The position numbers and the translations under genes are program-made. Below, piece after piece: positions 1 through 7,500 of a DNA stretch of 11,117 nucleotides. This stretch comes from Acidobacteriaceae bacterium (GTDB lineage: Bacteria > Acidobacteriota > Terriglobia > Terriglobales > Acidobacteriaceae), in the NCBI GenBank assembly GCA_003133425.1, contig PKXI01000063.1, positions 1 through 11,117 on the forward strand, written 5' to 3'. Positions within the stretch are counted from its first letter, which is position 1. Each line of letters starts with the position of its first letter. The notes under the pieces are model-generated. The model worked only from the letters and a program-made list of their open reading frames with translations. It made no database searches and had not been told where the DNA came from.

Positions 1-24
1 CATTCCTGGATTGGAAAAGACTAC

Positions 25-107
25 TGCCCGGCATCGGGTCAATTTGAAAGTACATTCTCTCAAGGGCTAAGAGCCCGTACCCTTCAAATTGACCCCATTG
101 CCCGGCA
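25..107. repeat. Palindromic element of about 65 bp between 9-bp direct repeats (MITE/REP-like)
   Basis: The sequence TGCCCGGCA occurs at 25-33 and again, in the same orientation, at 99-107. Between them lies an inverted repeat. The 13-mer GGGTCAATTTGAA (36-48) is matched perfectly by its complement at 83-95, and the arms continue imperfectly to GTAC on each side (50-53 and 77-80). A small inner hairpin has GGGCT at 64-68 and AGCCC at 72-76. Terminal inverted repeats flanked by a short direct repeat resemble a miniature non-autonomous mobile element with a target duplication, or a REP-type palindrome. It also lies about 30 bp beyond the stop codon of the minus-strand VOC gene, so it could act as that gene's transcription terminator, although there is no clean U-tract. 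No transposase is present. The inverted repeat is seen directly; its mobile nature is inference. Confidence 0.5.
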
Positions 108-125
108 GGATCGATAGGCCCAAAA

Positions 126-1055
126 CTACTCGGCCGGGTCCTCTGCCGTAAACGGCGAACAGCAAGGCTTCTCGCTTGCGTGGAAGTTCATCATTTCAGT
201 ACGGATGCCGTCGGGATCGTACATGTTGAACTGGTACTTGCCGTCGAGCCCGATTTTTGGCGCCGGATCATGCTTCCCGTCGAGCCGGTTGCCGGCTGCC
301 AGGACCTTGTAGGCTTCCGGGACCGAAACCTCGCCAATTGAGAGGTGGTCCATGACTCCCAGTTCCCTCTGAGTCATGTCCGCTGGGAATCCGGAGGTTC
401 CGCGGGTCATCATGTACTCCATCCAGTCGTGACCGTCAGGACATTGCAGGCTCACCCAGTCAATCTTCTTCGCCGGATCACGCCCACCCCACCAGTAAGG
501 TTTGAAGCCGAGCAGGTCCTTGTAGAACTTGTCCTCGGCGGCGCGGTCGTGAGTCATGTATCCCACGTGCATAATGTGATGCCCGATCGCGTTCGGCGCA
601 TCGATGGCCGCCGGATGCGCAGGCGGCTGAACGAACTCCACCTTGTTGCCTTCGGGATCTGTAATAGCGAACCAGCGGCTGCCGTCGGCGCCCTTCTCGA
701 CCTTTGGCGGGACCTTCCAGGAATGGGCGGCCAAGTATTTGCGCATGCCTTCGGCGCTTTCGGTATTCCAGGCGGTGTGGTCGAGTCGATTGATGCCCGT
801 GCCCGCGGGAAGCGGAAGCACTTCAATATATTGCGTAGGGCTAACGGCATATCGAACGCCCTTCGGATTCTCGGGGTCGGGCAGCTTTGCAGCGCCGATC
901 GTCTGGACGTAGAAGTGTTCGGTGGCAGCGGCGTCAGAAGTGTAGACGGCAAGATGGGAGATACCGGTGATTTTGGGCCGAGGCGTGGTGCTCTGGGCGG
1001 CGGCTGCGAGGGTGAAGGCGGCAAGAAGAGCGGTGGTAAAGAACCTTGGATACAT
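126..1055 (-). CDS. Secreted two-domain VOC (glyoxalase/bleomycin-resistance fold) protein
   Basis: A 309-residue protein with two vicinal-oxygen-chelate modules; the reaction and substrate are unknown. The start is the ATG at 1055, because GAGGTG lies four bases upstream and the protein then begins with a Sec-type signal peptide (residues 1 to about 20: Arg4, a hydrophobic core, then AAAAQ). The frame stays open to 1124, but that part looks non-coding. Domain 1 spans about residues 29-145 and domain 2 about 158-292. Both keep the four positions that usually bind metal in the fold: His34, Glu78, His93 and Glu140, then His163, Glu213, His237 and Glu287. The typical DPEGN and DPDG turns precede the last Glu of each module. 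The C terminus carries a Cys298-Cys299 pair in KPCCSPF, a tail I associate with acidobacterial VOC proteins. Dioxygenase, isomerase and lyase activities are all possible. An exported VOC protein is less usual than a cytosolic one. Family is confident; function is open. Confidence 0.85.
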   Translation of the reverse strand: MYPRFFTTALLAAFTLAAAAQSTTPRPKITGISHLAVYTSDAAATEHFYVQTIGAAKLPDPENPKGVRYAVSPTQYIEVLPLPAGTGINRLDHTAWNTESAEGMRKYLAAHSWKVPPKVEKGADGSRWFAITDPEGNKVEFVQPPAHPAAIDAPNAIGHHIMHVGYMTHDRAAEDKFYKDLLGFKPYWWGGRDPAKKIDWVSLQCPDGHDWMEYMMTRGTSGFPADMTQRELGVMDHLSIGEVSVPEAYKVLAAGNRLDGKHDPAPKIGLDGKYQFNMYDPDGIRTEMMNFHASEKPCCSPFTAEDPAE

Positions 1056-1059
1056 GGGA

Positions 1060-1098
1060 CACCTCGAGAGATTGTGCCTGACAACGATAAATCGATTT
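1060..1098 (-). promoter_or_regulatory. Leader of the VOC gene: Shine-Dalgarno and a 10-bp palindrome
   Basis: Reading on the minus strand, GAGGTG (1060-1065) ends four bases before the ATG at 1055 and supports that start. Further upstream, AAATCGATTT (1089-1098) is a perfect 10-bp palindrome, 34-43 bases before the start codon, and could be an operator. I see no convincing -35/-10 pair. Any promoter further upstream would lie inside the receptor remnant that starts at about 1091-1139 on the other strand. Confidence 0.4.
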
Positions 1099-1138
1099 CG
1101 AGCGGGGCGCAAACGGGGGCGCAACTAACCCCATCAAG

Positions 1139-1663
1139 ATGTATAAAAACGGCGTGACCGTTAATGATTGCACGGGCGCCGGGGGCCTTTGCCAGAAGGA
1201 GAAGCTGTGGTTTAACGGATACATCGCGCCCTCGAAGATTGGTGGGAGCACCGGCGTCAGCGGCCTGCCCAGCGGCAGTGTAGCCAACCAGGCAACAAGC
1301 CCGGCTTACCTGTCGCCGATCAACAACCTGGCCGGCAACAACAACGTCGACATCCATGGTCCCACCAATTTCCTGGGCCAGCCTTTCGCGCCTTCTCCGA
1401 GCAACTTCGGATCCAACCCGTACTCGAGGACAGTCCTGAACGGACCGAACAACTACAACGTTGATCTCTCCGTATTCAAGGTGTTTCCGATCACCGAAAG
1501 CACGTTCCTCCGCTTCAATGTGGACGCGTTCAACGCCCTCAACATTCAGGGCTTCCAGAACCCGAACATCACCTCCGGCGAAATCGCGTATCAGCCGAAT
1601 GGACTTTCCACTTCGTACTGGACACCTCGTCAGCTGCAGTTCACACTGCGTTTGCAGTTCTAA
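1139..1663 (+). pseudogene. C-terminal remnant of an Oar-like TonB-dependent receptor
   Basis: About 174 residues from the first ATG that read as the last part of an acidobacterial TonB-dependent, Oar-type outer-membrane receptor. FNGYIAP, a Cys11/Cys18 pair and a terminal barrel segment are visible. The strand VDLSVFKVFPI followed by FNVDAFNALN matches the same region of the intact receptor in this window (FDAQISRIFPI, then LEAFNVLNHPDF). The protein ends in LRLQF, a normal outer-membrane C terminus with a terminal Phe. About 85% of a receptor is missing: no signal peptide, no regulatory-like domain, no plug. The ATG at 1139 has no Shine-Dalgarno. The frame is open back to a TAA at 1088-1090, and receptor-like sequence may begin near 1127 (residues NPIK). 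No frameshift or internal stop is seen, so the loss looks like one large recent deletion or rearrangement. A translated orphan fragment is possible but unlikely. Confidence 0.75.
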
Positions 1664-1681
1664 GCAATCGCTCGAACCGAT

Positions 1682-1719
1682 AAACAGCACACCCGGCCGA
1701 TTGGCCGGGTGTGTTGTTT
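1682..1719. terminator. Strong bidirectional hairpin terminator between convergent units
   Basis: The arms 1682-1698 and 1703-1719 form a 17-bp stem with a single non-Watson-Crick position (1687 opposite 1714) and a GATT tetraloop. The core is CACCCGGCC paired with GGCCGGGTG. The outer ends of the stem are A/T runs, so TTT follows the GC core on both strands. It sits 19 bases after the stop of the plus-strand receptor remnant and 26 bases after the stop of the minus-strand DUF6807 gene. It can therefore serve both transcripts as a Rho-independent terminator. Confidence 0.85.
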
Positions 1720-1744
1720 ATGGAAGCAATTTGATGACGCGGAT

Positions 1745-2788
1745 TTATTTGTACTGTGCGGCGAAGGCGTCGGCTTCGTGGTTCAGTTCTTCGGTTGTCG
1801 CGGCATGCGTGTAGAAAACGATGCGATACCGGAAGGTCGCCGACTGGCCCTTCTCCAGGGTGAAGTTCATCGGCTTCTCTTTGGTATTGAAGACGCTGAG
1901 CCCTAGCGGATTGGCCGCGAACAGCCCATACCCGCGCGCATGCCATGTGGTCGGGTATCCCGGGTTCCTCGGCTGGTCGAAGATTGCGATCGTGACCGTG
2001 TGACCTTCCTTGTTGTGGCCGGTTAGCGAGCACCAGCGTCCGCGAGTCGACCAGGCAGCGTCGCCCTTGACACCTTCGCTCGTGAGGTACTCTCCCGTGG
2101 CATCCGGCGAGGCGCTTGCGGTTTTGGTTTCCACGCCGTGAGAGTCCGTGTAGACGCCCCCGCCGGCGGTTGGAGACTCAAGCCAGCTTGCAACGCGCAT
2201 CCCGAGCATCCCATCCTTCTCATCCTCGAAGACCACGTGGTCAAGAGATTTGAGAGTGGCGATACGGTCGATAACGCGAGCACCCTCGCTGCCGGAGAAG
2301 ACGACGCGTGTTGTCTCCTCGAGGATGGGGTGATCCTTGCCGTCGATCCAGGTAGACAGTGCGCTCAACTCACCCCGCTTCGGGCCGCTCTTGGTTGAGA
2401 GGAGCTTGTCGAAGACAATCGTGCCCATCTTCGCGTGGTTTGCCGGCTTGATCGCGTCGGAGTTGTTCCAGAAATCAAAGTCGTTGACCCTGGCGTAGTT
2501 GAACCAGAGGCCGACATGGTGAGGATGGTCGACGCGCTCGCCGGGCAGTGGCGGGAAACCGCGCGTGAGGGTAACGCCGTCCGAATCAAGAATCGGGTAG
2601 AGAACAGGCTTCTTCAGCGTCGTTGGCCAGATGTACGAGGTGAAGGGTTTTCCATCGATGGTGATGTCGACGCGGCGCTGGGCTTCGTCGGCTAGCACCT
2701 GAACGCCTTTGGCGGCAGGCGCGGCGAGGGCGCTCGCCGCGAGCATTGAGCCGGCGGCGAGAAACCCGAAGACAGTGAATTTATTCAT
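1745..2788 (-). CDS. Secreted DUF6807 / PmoA-family protein
   Basis: A 347-residue protein with a signal peptide (residues 1 to about 23, hydrophobic core then ALAAPAAK). The family fingerprint is clear: FTSYIWP at about 49-55, KPVLYPI at 60-66, TRGFPPLPGE at 75-84, DHPHHVGLW at 87-95 and DFWN shortly after. The His-rich DHPHH stretch is the most likely metal or active site, but I know of no firmly established reaction. The label 'methane oxygenase PmoA' attached to this family should not be read as methane monooxygenase: the protein is soluble after export, with no membrane helices beyond the signal. The family often lies beside Gfo/Idh/MocA oxidoreductases, as here. The ATG at 2788 lies inside the end of the upstream oxidoreductase gene (8-bp overlap, ATGAATAA). 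Its GGAGG (2797-2801) sits 8 bases upstream within that gene, which favours coupled translation. The transcript ends at the hairpin at 1682-1719. A role in carbohydrate catabolism is inferred. Confidence 0.85.
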   Translation of the reverse strand: MNKFTVFGFLAAGSMLAASALAAPAAKGVQVLADEAQRRVDITIDGKPFTSYIWPTTLKKPVLYPILDSDGVTLTRGFPPLPGERVDHPHHVGLWFNYARVNDFDFWNNSDAIKPANHAKMGTIVFDKLLSTKSGPKRGELSALSTWIDGKDHPILEETTRVVFSGSEGARVIDRIATLKSLDHVVFEDEKDGMLGMRVASWLESPTAGGGVYTDSHGVETKTASASPDATGEYLTSEGVKGDAAWSTRGRWCSLTGHNKEGHTVTIAIFDQPRNPGYPTTWHARGYGLFAANPLGLSVFNTKEKPMNFTLEKGQSATFRYRIVFYTHAATTEELNHEADAFAAQYK

Positions 2789-4136
2789 ACACCTTTCCTC
2801 CCGCCATCACCTGCTGGGTCTTTTCATCGAAGGTGACCTTCTGGCCGGTCTTGATGGCGGCGACGTTCATGCACAGCGCGATGGAATGGCTATACCCCGC
2901 CTCAATCGACGCGTTGGGTGTCTTGCGCGACCGTACGCACTCCATCCAGTTGCGCATGTTGGCCGCGGTCTCCGGGTCGCCGTGCGTGTCGGCGTCGGTG
3001 CTGACGGCCTCGGCCTTTTCCACCAGCGAAGAGCTGGGCAACAGGTTGGCCTGCATCTTCATTTCGGCAGCAGACTTGGCACTGAGGCCGCCAGTCGGCG
3101 ACACGGTCTGCTTCGACATGTCGATCATCCCGCCGTTGGAGTAGTAAAGCTCCTTGACGCCGCCGGCAGAGTTGGTGAATCGCGAGGAGTACTGCACCTG
3201 GAAGCCCTTGGTGAGGTCGTCAAGCGGGCCGTAATCGAACACAGCGGTCATGGTGTCCCAGTTCTGGCGGCCGTCTTTCCAAAGATAGATACCGCCATTG
3301 GCAACGCAGGAACGAGGGTGCGGCAGGCCGGTGAACCAGTGCACGGTATCGATCTGGTGAACGAGCCACTGATCGGGAATCCCCGACGAAAATGGCCAGA
3401 ACAGCCGGAACTCAAGATACTTGCGCGCATCGAACGGCCCCATGCTCCTGTTGAGCGAATAGCGCTTCCAGTCCGTGTCTTCTTCCTTGAGCAGCGGCAC
3501 CTGGTCAGGACGGCGCCAGCGGCCGGGCTGGTTTACGTTCCATGTCATCTCAACCATGACGATGTCGCCAAATTTGCCCGACTTGATGTACTCGGCGGCC
3601 TTCATGTAACTGGGCGTGCTGCGGCGCTGGGTGCCGATCTGGACGATCTTGCCACTCTTTTTGACAGCGGCGCGGAACATGCGGGCATCGGCCATGGTGT
3701 GCGCGGTAGGCTTTTCCACGTAGGCGTCGCGGCCTGCGTTTACTGCTTCAGCGCCGTGATACGCGTGCTGAAAATCGGCGGTAGCAATGATGACGGCATC
3801 AACGTCCTTGCGGGCATAAAGTTCATCGTTGTTGCGAACGGTCTCAGGCTTGTAGCCGAACATCTTATCGACAAATGCCACGCCTTCTTCACGGCGGCGG
3901 CTCCAGATGTCGCTGATCGCAGTGATCTGGAAGTTCATGTCCTTGGCGCTCGCCTTAAAGGCGGGAAGATCGCCACCCTTCATGCGATCGCCGCAACCGA
4001 TGATGCCGACATTCACGCGGTCATTGGCCCCTGCGATTGCGGCATAGCTCCGAGCACTCGATGAGAATGCGGTTACGGCCAGCGCAGCGCTGCCCGCTTT
4101 CAGAAATTCCCTGCGATTGTTCTTGTTCAATTCCAT
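2781..4136 (-). CDS. Tat-exported Gfo/Idh/MocA-family oxidoreductase
   Basis: A 451-residue NAD(P)-dependent oxidoreductase of the glucose-fructose oxidoreductase / inositol dehydrogenase family, probably acting on a sugar or glycoside in the periplasm. The twin-arginine signal NRREFLKAG (residues 7-15) is followed by a hydrophobic stretch to about residue 34. The Rossmann glycine motif GCGDR is at 47-51, with Asp76 at the end of the second strand. The family signature EKP is at 141-143. The catalytic-type motif HQIDTVHW gives His260, Asp263 and His266. The start is the ATG at 4136, with GGAGG (4145-4149) 8 bases upstream; the frame runs on to 4178, but that portion has no Shine-Dalgarno and would bury the Tat signal. 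It is the first gene of a two-gene operon and overlaps the DUF6807 gene by 8 bp. Tat export of this family fits, because such enzymes fold around their dinucleotide before transport. The substrate is unknown. Confidence 0.93.
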   Translation of the reverse strand: MELNKNNRREFLKAGSAALAVTAFSSSARSYAAIAGANDRVNVGIIGCGDRMKGGDLPAFKASAKDMNFQITAISDIWSRRREEGVAFVDKMFGYKPETVRNNDELYARKDVDAVIIATADFQHAYHGAEAVNAGRDAYVEKPTAHTMADARMFRAAVKKSGKIVQIGTQRRSTPSYMKAAEYIKSGKFGDIVMVEMTWNVNQPGRWRRPDQVPLLKEEDTDWKRYSLNRSMGPFDARKYLEFRLFWPFSSGIPDQWLVHQIDTVHWFTGLPHPRSCVANGGIYLWKDGRQNWDTMTAVFDYGPLDDLTKGFQVQYSSRFTNSAGGVKELYYSNGGMIDMSKQTVSPTGGLSAKSAAEMKMQANLLPSSSLVEKAEAVSTDADTHGDPETAANMRNWMECVRSRKTPNASIEAGYSHSIALCMNVAAIKTGQKVTFDEKTQQVMAGGKVYE

Positions 4137-4173
4137 TACCGGATCCTCCGAGTGGTTGGTTTGTTGCGTGAAG

Positions 4174-4187
4174 TGCAATTGCTTGCA
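4174..4187 (-). promoter_or_regulatory. Candidate operator in the leader of the oxidoreductase operon
   Basis: The 14-mer TGCAATTGCTTGCA has TGCAA and TTGCA arms around four bases and contains the perfect octamer palindrome GCAATTGC (4175-4182). It lies 38-51 bases upstream of the ATG at 4136, a usual place for a repressor site. The same octamer stands 31-38 bases upstream of the receptor ATG. Binding by a regulator is inference; no regulator gene is in the window. Confidence 0.35.
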
Positions 4188-4440
4188 TGAGCCTTAACTG
4201 CGATCTTGATGACCGTGAAACGCATCGTGATCTATTTGCGTGCCCTTGGGGATACTTCCCGCCGGAACACCCATGGTCGGACCACGAGGCGCGGGGCGTC
4301 AAGTGCGGGGTTGCGTCTTCATTGGTTTTTTGGATGGGAGCGTTTGGCAAGCTCGAGGCAGGCGCTGAAGGCAGCGGGTGGTTGCTGAAGATGCTGGATG
4401 ACATGCTGGAGTTTATTGCAATCGATTCTTTATTGCCAGA

Positions 4441-4477
4441 TCACCTCGCCTGCCGATGTTCGCGGCGGGCGAGGTGA
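4441..4477 (-). terminator. GC-rich hairpin after the receptor gene
   Basis: TCACCTCGCC (4441-4450) pairs perfectly with 4468-4477. The stem can continue inward through a wobble pair to GCCG (4452-4455) with CGGC (4463-4466), leaving a 7-base loop, about 15 bp in all. It starts 27 bases beyond the receptor stop codon. On the minus strand the following bases are mixed A/T rather than a U-run, so it is a plausible but not textbook intrinsic terminator. Confidence 0.55.
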
Positions 4478-4503
4478 ACGGGTTGGAACAGCGGTTGGGC
4501 ATT

Positions 4504-7500
4504 CTAAAAATTGATCTTGATACTGCCCTGGAAAACGCGGGCCTGGTTGAATGTTGACGAGACCTGACCAAAGGTCGATGAGGTAAGGGCCGCGGCGCTT
4601 CCTGTATTTGCGGCTAGTGAGCCGGTTGTTGTGCCGGATGGAGGGTTGAAGTCGGGATGATTTAGCACGTTAAACGCCTCGAGCCGGAGCGTTGTCGTGA
4701 AGTTCTCGTGAATCGGAAAGATGCGCGAGATCTGGGCGTCGAATTGCAGCGAACTCGGCCCACGGAACGAGTTCTTGCTTATGTTTCCGTAGGTGCCGAG
4801 GTATTGGCAGCCAGGCGCTAGTGTGGTAGTGCCTGGTGTAAGGGGGCACGGTGCAGTGACCTGGGCGAAGGCGGCTGGATTCAAAAACTCGCGGTTCGCT
4901 TCACCCGTACCTCTGTGGAACTTTGCCTCGCTGTACGGATTCACCCCGGCCACCAGATTCGGACGGTCGTTGCCTACGGCGGTCAGGGAGTTGTCCTGGC
5001 CCGCGGTGACGGTGAAGGGCTGGCCGCTTTGGACGTGAAAGAGCGGCGCAAACTCCCAGTCATTGACGAGGAGTTTCTCGGCTCTGTTCAAGTGGTTGTT
5101 GAAGGCACTCTTGGTCACGAGGACCACGTTTTCAATGTGGCGATAATCCGAGCCGCACGGGCCGTAGTCCATGGCCTGGTTGTTGGGATTTTCGATCAAT
5201 GTGTTTGCCAGATCGCCCTGGGCATCCTCGATGTTCAGGCACTTCGACCAGGTCCAGTTGGCCATCAGGCTGAAGGTGCTCGACAAACGGTGCTGGATGG
5301 AGGCAATGAGCCCGTTGTAGTTGGCAGTGGCCTCGTCGCCGATGATGGTGGAGCCACTGCCGCCGCCCAGGTACTGGTTGCCGCCGCTGGCGCCTCCAGT
5401 TGAGTTCGTGCCCGTCGGATTCTCCTGGGTGAGAAGGAAGCGCGAAGTTTGGTTTGAGGTTGTCGAGCAGTTGGTTCCAGCGGCGCCGGGTTTGACTGCG
5501 GCTGGACCGGTGGTGACGATGCCCGTGCAACCCGTTCCGCCCGCGCCCCACTCGCCGGGGATAAACACGGCCGGGTTGAGCGGCAAGCCAAGCGGATCAT
5601 GCCTGGTCGAGTTGCCGATGTAGTCGACCATGGCCTGCCAGCCGTGGCCGAACTGCTGCTGGATGCTGAAGGTCCATTGGATCGTATAGGCTGGTTTGAA
5701 CTGCTGGGGCATTACGATAAATTGCGACTGCGCGAAGTATAGCGCCTGCGAGGGTGTTGGAACCGCGGGTTGAGGGAACGGACTGGTCGTGAACTGGCCC
5801 TGAGACCACGGGGCGCTGAAGAGGACCGGGCCCGACGAGGACGTCTGCGTGTTGGTCACTGCGGTGGCAAACGGCGGGTTCTGCTGGTTGCGCTGGGCAG
5901 TGAAGAAATTAGGATTGTCGAACATCAGCGCGCCGCCGGCGCGAATCACAGTCTTGCCATTGCCGATCGGATCATAGGAAACGCCGACGTTGGGCGAGAA
6001 CTGCCCATAGGAGTTCTTGGTGAACTGGCTGGTGACGCCCGGGTCGCCATAGTAGAGAGCACCGGCGGGCGCATTCGGATAAACCGAGCTGGTTTTATTG
6101 GCCAGGAAGTCGGCCTGGTTAAAGACAACGCCGCGGTTGAAATAATCGTGCGGCATGACATTCGGGCCATAGCGAAACCCGCCTACGAGCGTAAGGCGCG
6201 GTGTGGCATGGAAGGTATCTTGAACGTAAAGGCTGGGAATCGGCCCGCGCAGAGCGTTCTGCTGCTTCTTGCTCTGCTGGAATGGGCTCGACGACCCGAG
6301 CGTCCCCATCAGGAAATCGAGATTCTGATCGCCGATGGTGCTGCCGCCCTTGGGTCCGCTGCCGCTATATTCGCCGTTGAACGTGAAGATGCCGTTTCCT
6401 TCATAGGCATTGCCGATATTGAGCTGGTTCTGCACCCACTCGCCGCCAAATGCGATCTGGTGCTTGCCTCGAACCCAGGTCACATCGTCATCGATAGCAG
6501 CGGTGTTGTCATTGAAGTGGGCGACTGAGTTGGTGCCGCCGCCGATAGAGAACTTACCTTCGGACATCTGCAGTCCGTTGGGAACGACTTGGTAGACATT
6601 GACGCCCAGCGTTGCAGCGTTGATGTCGTTCGGTGCGTAGCCGCGGTTATTAACGCGGCGAAGGATGGAGATATGCGCGGCATTCACTATCTCGTGCGTG
6701 ATCGTATACGCATCGCCCAGGGTGAAAGTCTGCACGCGTTGAATGTTTCCCGACTGGGTGGTGATGAGGATGTTGGTCGGCGAGAAGTACGCCGGGAACT
6801 GGTAGCCGTCAACGAAATACCGGCCGTAGATGTTCTGCCTGTCGCTGACGGTGTAATCCACCCTGGTTGTAAACTGATTACCAGTGATAGCGTAGGGGAT
6901 CGCGTAAGAGACGGCCCCGCAGCCATTCGTGTCGTATGTCGGATCGACCTTCGGCAAGTATCCCTGCAATTTCAGTGCCGCTGAGTTGTATGTGGGTGTG
7001 GTTGCATACTTGTTTCCGGCAAGTGATGTTCCGGTGAGCGGATCAACCAATTGAACAGCGAGATCGTTCGACGCACAGGGGTTGTCTTTGGGTTGGGAGC
7101 CGGTCGTACCAATGGGGTTCGGGACGCCGTCTGTAACGGACCAGTCGCCGTTCAGGTTAGCGACCGTCGGTACCGTAGCCTGCGTGTTCGACTGCTTCTG
7201 ATCGGCCTTCCAGCGCTGGTAAGCCGCAAAGGCAAACATCTTGTTCCGTTTGATGGGTCCGCCGAATGTGCCGCCGAACTGATTCTGATGCAGCGTGTCG
7301 GGCGTCGTTGAGAAGAAGTTTGTAGCGTCGATATAGTTGTTGCGGATGAACTCGAAGCCCTCGCCGTGAAATGCGTTTGTTCCTGACTTGGTGACGACGT
7401 TGACCATGCCACCCACGTGCCCGCCGTCCTGCGCGCCCAGATCGGTAGATTCGACGCTGAATTCGCTTACCGCATCGGGAATCGGATAGGGCAGGTTGCC

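Larger units (their letters stand above)
4137..4503. other. 367-bp gap between the receptor gene and the oxidoreductase operon
   Basis: No gene is supported here. Several short open frames cross it on both strands, but they lack ribosome sites and family-like sequence. From right to left it holds the hairpin at 4441-4477, just beyond the receptor stop. Next come two direct copies of TTTATTGC (4412-4419 and 4429-4436) flanking the palindrome AATCGATT (4420-4427). It then carries the TGCAA/TTGCA palindrome at 4174-4187, and GGAGG (4145-4149) ahead of the oxidoreductase ATG. The operon promoter should lie here on the minus strand, but I found no -35/-10 pair close to consensus. Confidence 0.6.

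Noticed and set aside
1..24. Start of a further minus-strand gene at the left edge (CAT at 1-3)
   Set aside because: An ATG can be read leftward, but there is no ribosome site at proper spacing and no coding sequence in the window to judge it by.
554..1690. Minus-strand open frame of about 378 codons across the VOC gene, the remnant and the terminator
   Set aside because: It runs in another frame of the VOC gene, is antisense to the receptor remnant, and crosses the strong hairpin at 1682-1719. The translation is low-complexity and Arg/Pro-rich.
1745..2788. Particulate methane monooxygenase subunit
   Set aside because: The family name 'PmoA' invites this, but the protein has a cleavable signal, no other membrane helices and a DHPHH fingerprint; no other methane-oxidation gene is present.
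2709..4064. Long open frame (about 450 codons) on the plus strand opposite the oxidoreductase gene
   Set aside because: It mirrors a well-supported Gfo/Idh/MocA gene in GC-rich DNA. Its translation has no recognisable domain and its start has no ribosome site.
4187..4477. Possible small genes in the gap before the oxidoreductase operon
   Set aside because: Frames of 60-127 codons exist on both strands and overlap one another. None has a Shine-Dalgarno, a signal peptide or a recognisable fold, and one runs through the hairpin at 4441-4477.
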